Of a DNA stretch of 64,000 bases, positions 61,960 to 64,000 are shown in pieces. Below the pieces are notes generated by a model. It saw only the letters and a program-made list of their open reading frames with translations. It did not search any database and had not been told where the DNA came from. Each line of letters opens with the position of its first letter. Position 1 is the stretch's first letter. Source of the stretch: an uncultured Coriobacteriaceae bacterium. Its GTDB lineage: Bacteria; Actinomycetota; Coriobacteriia; Coriobacteriales; Coriobacteriaceae. Made by a program: the position numbers and the translations under genes. Where the stretch lies: positions 1 through 64,000 of the forward strand of contig CASEER010000008.1 in NCBI GenBank assembly GCA_949287085.1, given 5' to 3'.

Positions 61960-62604
61960 ATGGATTTCATGGCATCAGCCGAGATGGTCTGGCGTATGCT
62001 GCTCGCAGCGATTTGCGGAATCGTTGTTGGGTACGAGCGCATGAATCACTTTAAAGCGGCTGGCGTTAAGACCCATATGATCGTCGGCCTCTCTGCCGCG
62101 CTCATGACGATCGTTTCGATTTGCGGATTTCCCAATAGCTCGGATGCTGGCTCTGCACGTGTAGCGGCACAAATTATTTCTGGCATGGGTTTCTTGGGCG
62201 CGGGCATTATATTCCGGCGCCGCAACTCAGTTCAGGGATTAACAACAGCTGCAGGGGTGTGGGGTGTCGCCGGTATAGGAATGGCGATCGGCGCGGGCCT
62301 CTACGTAGTTGGCGTTGCTGGAACAATAGTGTTCGTGGGGCTTCGCAGCATCGTGCAACATATGCGCATGTTTAACAACGGCGTGCAAGAGTCATACCTT
62401 GTGCGTTTTGCTGCGTCAGAAGCACCTGAACGTCCGTTGGACATTTGCGGCGATACACCGGTAATTTCGTACGGCATCAAGCGATGCGATAAGGGAGATG
62501 TTGAGCTAGAAGTAACGCTGCTTTTCCCTGACGAACGCAAAGAGCACGACTGGATTGATAGCGTTTCTTCAAATATACGCATTGTGCAGTTTAAGCGTTA
62601 CTAG
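61960..62604 (+). CDS. MgtC/SapB-family membrane protein
   Basis: 214 aa. Family motif block: RMLLAAICGIVVGYERMNHF, GVKTHMIVGLSAALMTIVSI, RVAAQIISGMGFLGAGIIFR, RRNSVQGLTTAAGVWGVAGI; then GMAIGAGLYVVGVAGTIVFV and a ~70-residue cytosolic C-terminal domain. MgtC-type proteins modulate ATP synthase or Mg stress in other bacteria. Its position inside a sugar operon, between EIICB and iolD, is unusual. ATG 61960 has AGAGGCGGG upstream. Confidence 0.92.
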   Translation: MDFMASAEMVWRMLLAAICGIVVGYERMNHFKAAGVKTHMIVGLSAALMTIVSICGFPNSSDAGSARVAAQIISGMGFLGAGIIFRRRNSVQGLTTAAGVWGVAGIGMAIGAGLYVVGVAGTIVFVGLRSIVQHMRMFNNGVQESYLVRFAASEAPERPLDICGDTPVISYGIKRCDKGDVELEVTLLFPDERKEHDWIDSVSSNIRIVQFKRY

Positions 62605-62667
62605 AAGGGTGCGCGGGGTTGACCGATAGACAACGACTCTGCGTACAGGGGTTAGAAAGGAGTCGAA

Positions 62668-64000
62668 GTGCAGACCTATAGGCTCACGGTGGCACAGGCG
62701 CTGGTAAAGTTTCTCGACCAGCAATACGTTGAGTTTGATGGCGTCCAGAACAAGTTTGTAGATAGCATCTTTACCATTTTTGGACACGGAATCGCTGTTG
62801 GGCTTGGCGAGGCGCTCGATGCACCGAGCTGCACTATGAAGGTGCGGCAGGGGCGCAACGAACAGGGGATGTGCCACGTTGCAATTGGTTTTGCTAAACA
62901 GGCCAATCGCCGCAAGATCATTCCGTGCGCTTCGAGCATTGGGCCGGGTGCCGCCAACATGGTCACCGCAGCTGCAACGGCCACGGTGAATAACATTCCG
63001 CTGCTGCTCTTTCCGGCAGATACCTATGCGTCGCGCCAGCCGGATCCGGTTCTCCAGCAGCTTGAGTGCTCGGACAGCTTGAGCGTGACGACCAACGATG
63101 CCTTTAAGCCGGTCTGCCGTTATTGGGACCGCATCGTGCGCCCCGAGCAGCTCATGACGGCCATGATCAACGCCATGCGCGTGCTTACCGACCCCGCCGA
63201 AACGGGAGCGGTGTGCATTGCGCTGCCGCAGGATTGCGAAGGCGAGGCGTACGACTATCCCGCGAGCTTCTTTGCCCGTCGCGTGTGGCGCATCACGCGC
63301 CCGGTTGCCGTGGATGAAGAAATCGCCGACGTGGTTGCCGCTATTGCAGCAGCGCGCAAGCCGCTTGTTGTGGTGGGCGGCGGCGTTCGCTATTCAGAAG
63401 CGGGCCCGGTGGTCGAGGCCTTCTGCGAGCGCTATGGCATTCCCTTTGCCGAAACCCAGGCCGGAAAGAGCGCCTGCGTTTCGACGAGCCCCATGTGCCT
63501 TGGTGGCATTGGCACCACGGGCACCCTGGCGGCAAACAATATGGCCAAGGAAGCGGATTGCATTATCGCCTTAGGCACGCGCCTCACGGATTTTACCACG
63601 TCAAGCAAGACGCAGTACGCCAACCCGGACGTGCGCGTGGTGAGCATCAACATCAGCCGCTTCCACGCGATCAAGCTCGACGCGGTGTATGCCGTTGGCG
63701 ATGTTAAGGCAACGCTGACTCGCGTTGATGACGAGCTTGCTGGCCGTTCGTATCATGCGGAATGGGGCAACGAGGTGGCCAGCCAAAAGGCGGCATGGGA
63801 TAAAGAGCTCGACCGGCTCCGCTCGTTTATGCTCGAGGGCGACCCCGAGACGTTTGAGCCTATCGTATCGGCCCGCGATCCGCGGACCATCCCCGAGTTT
63901 GTCAAGCTCACGGGCGGTACCATCACCCAGGTTTCGGCTTTGCTGGCCCTGCGTGAAGAGCTGCCGGACGATGCCATCGTGGTCACTGCCGGCGGGTCGC
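62668..64000 (+). CDS. iolD: 3D-(3,5/4)-trihydroxycyclohexane-1,2-dione acylhydrolase, partial at window end
   Basis: 444 codons before the edge. TPP-dependent enzyme of the acetolactate-synthase fold. Start region YRLTVAQALVKFLDQQYVEF, then FTIFGHGIAVGLGEAL; TPP-activating Glu in RQGRNEQGMCHVAIGFAKQ; SSIGPGAANMVTAAATATVN with NIPLLLFPADTYASRQPDPV; central domain KPLVVVGGGVRYSEAG and ETQAGKSACV. These match IolD, which opens the inositol-derived ring dione to 5-deoxyglucuronate. GTG 62668 is fixed by AAAGGAG. The C-terminal TPP-pyrophosphate domain is outside the window. Confidence 0.94.
   Translation, partial: MQTYRLTVAQALVKFLDQQYVEFDGVQNKFVDSIFTIFGHGIAVGLGEALDAPSCTMKVRQGRNEQGMCHVAIGFAKQANRRKIIPCASSIGPGAANMVTAAATATVNNIPLLLFPADTYASRQPDPVLQQLECSDSLSVTTNDAFKPVCRYWDRIVRPEQLMTAMINAMRVLTDPAETGAVCIALPQDCEGEAYDYPASFFARRVWRITRPVAVDEEIADVVAAIAAARKPLVVVGGGVRYSEAGPVVEAFCERYGIPFAETQAGKSACVSTSPMCLGGIGTTGTLAANNMAKEADCIIALGTRLTDFTTSSKTQYANPDVRVVSINISRFHAIKLDAVYAVGDVKATLTRVDDELAGRSYHAEWGNEVASQKAAWDKELDRLRSFMLEGDPETFEPIVSARDPRTIPEFVKLTGGTITQVSALLALREELPDDAIVVTAGGS

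Overview
The window looks like a chromosomal segment of a high-GC anaerobic gut actinobacterium of the Coriobacteriia, most likely Collinsella or a close relative. This is an inference from the gene content: pyruvate:ferredoxin oxidoreductase, a lactate dehydrogenase-family enzyme, heterodimeric ABC exporters, an NRAMP-related Mg transporter of the type known from Eggerthella, and VSR/DUF559-like orphan nucleases. GC-rich codon use, frequent GTG/TTG starts and strong AGGAGG-type ribosome sites agree. No rRNA, phage, transposase or CRISPR array was found.

Layout. 1-282 is the 5' part of a small gene homologous to one at 41703. 810-4302 is nifJ with a 3' frameshift. 4606-10661 holds a NUDIX hydrolase, coaX facing a LacI regulator, a HAD phosphatase, larE, tRNA-Gln and a peptidoglycan-binding protein. 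10892-14288 is a two-component system plus a VTT membrane protein. 14653-21268 holds a polyprenyl synthase, galE, a Tat-exported coiled-coil/NlpC-type wall protein, cysE and ilvE. 21269-23506 is an accessory island: a minisatellite and an orphan nuclease gene bracketed by two copies of a 68-bp palindrome. 23507-29740 holds tRNA-Ser, a TadA/glycerate kinase fusion, the SRP RNA and an asymmetric ABC exporter pair. 30106-35641 holds an amino-acid ABC importer and a YtrA-type GntR/ABC-2 operon. 35985-42356 holds a flavodoxin, an LDH-like enzyme, a DUF362 ferredoxin protein, a hemolysin III protein, a CorC-type protein and the full-length paralog of the 1-282 gene. 42454-47499 is a cell-envelope group including two tandem NodB-type deacetylase paralogs, of which the first has lost its metal ligands. 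47906-51070 pairs a PRC/MgtE_N/CBS membrane protein with an NRAMP-type Mg transporter. 51431-52624 is a second orphan nuclease next to nested palindromes. 52797-64000 is a DeoR-controlled carbohydrate locus: iolC-like kinase, Fe-alcohol dehydrogenase, aldo/keto reductase, sugar epimerase/isomerase, PHP hydrolase, PTS EIICB, MgtC-like protein and iolD, which runs off the window.

Themes. Central metabolism (PFOR, LDH, ilvE, cysE, coaX, galE) is mixed with envelope functions and transport. The last 11 kb combines inositol-type enzymes (IolC, IolD) with a PTS permease, a pairing that differs from the textbook MFS/ABC uptake of inositol. Intergenic regions are rich in minisatellites (15, 17, 20/21, 24, 27, 30 and 38 bp units) and long perfect palindromes.

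Limits. All calls come from reading the sequence and remembered family motifs. No alignment, HMM search or RNA folding was run. Promoters and operators are pattern-based suggestions.
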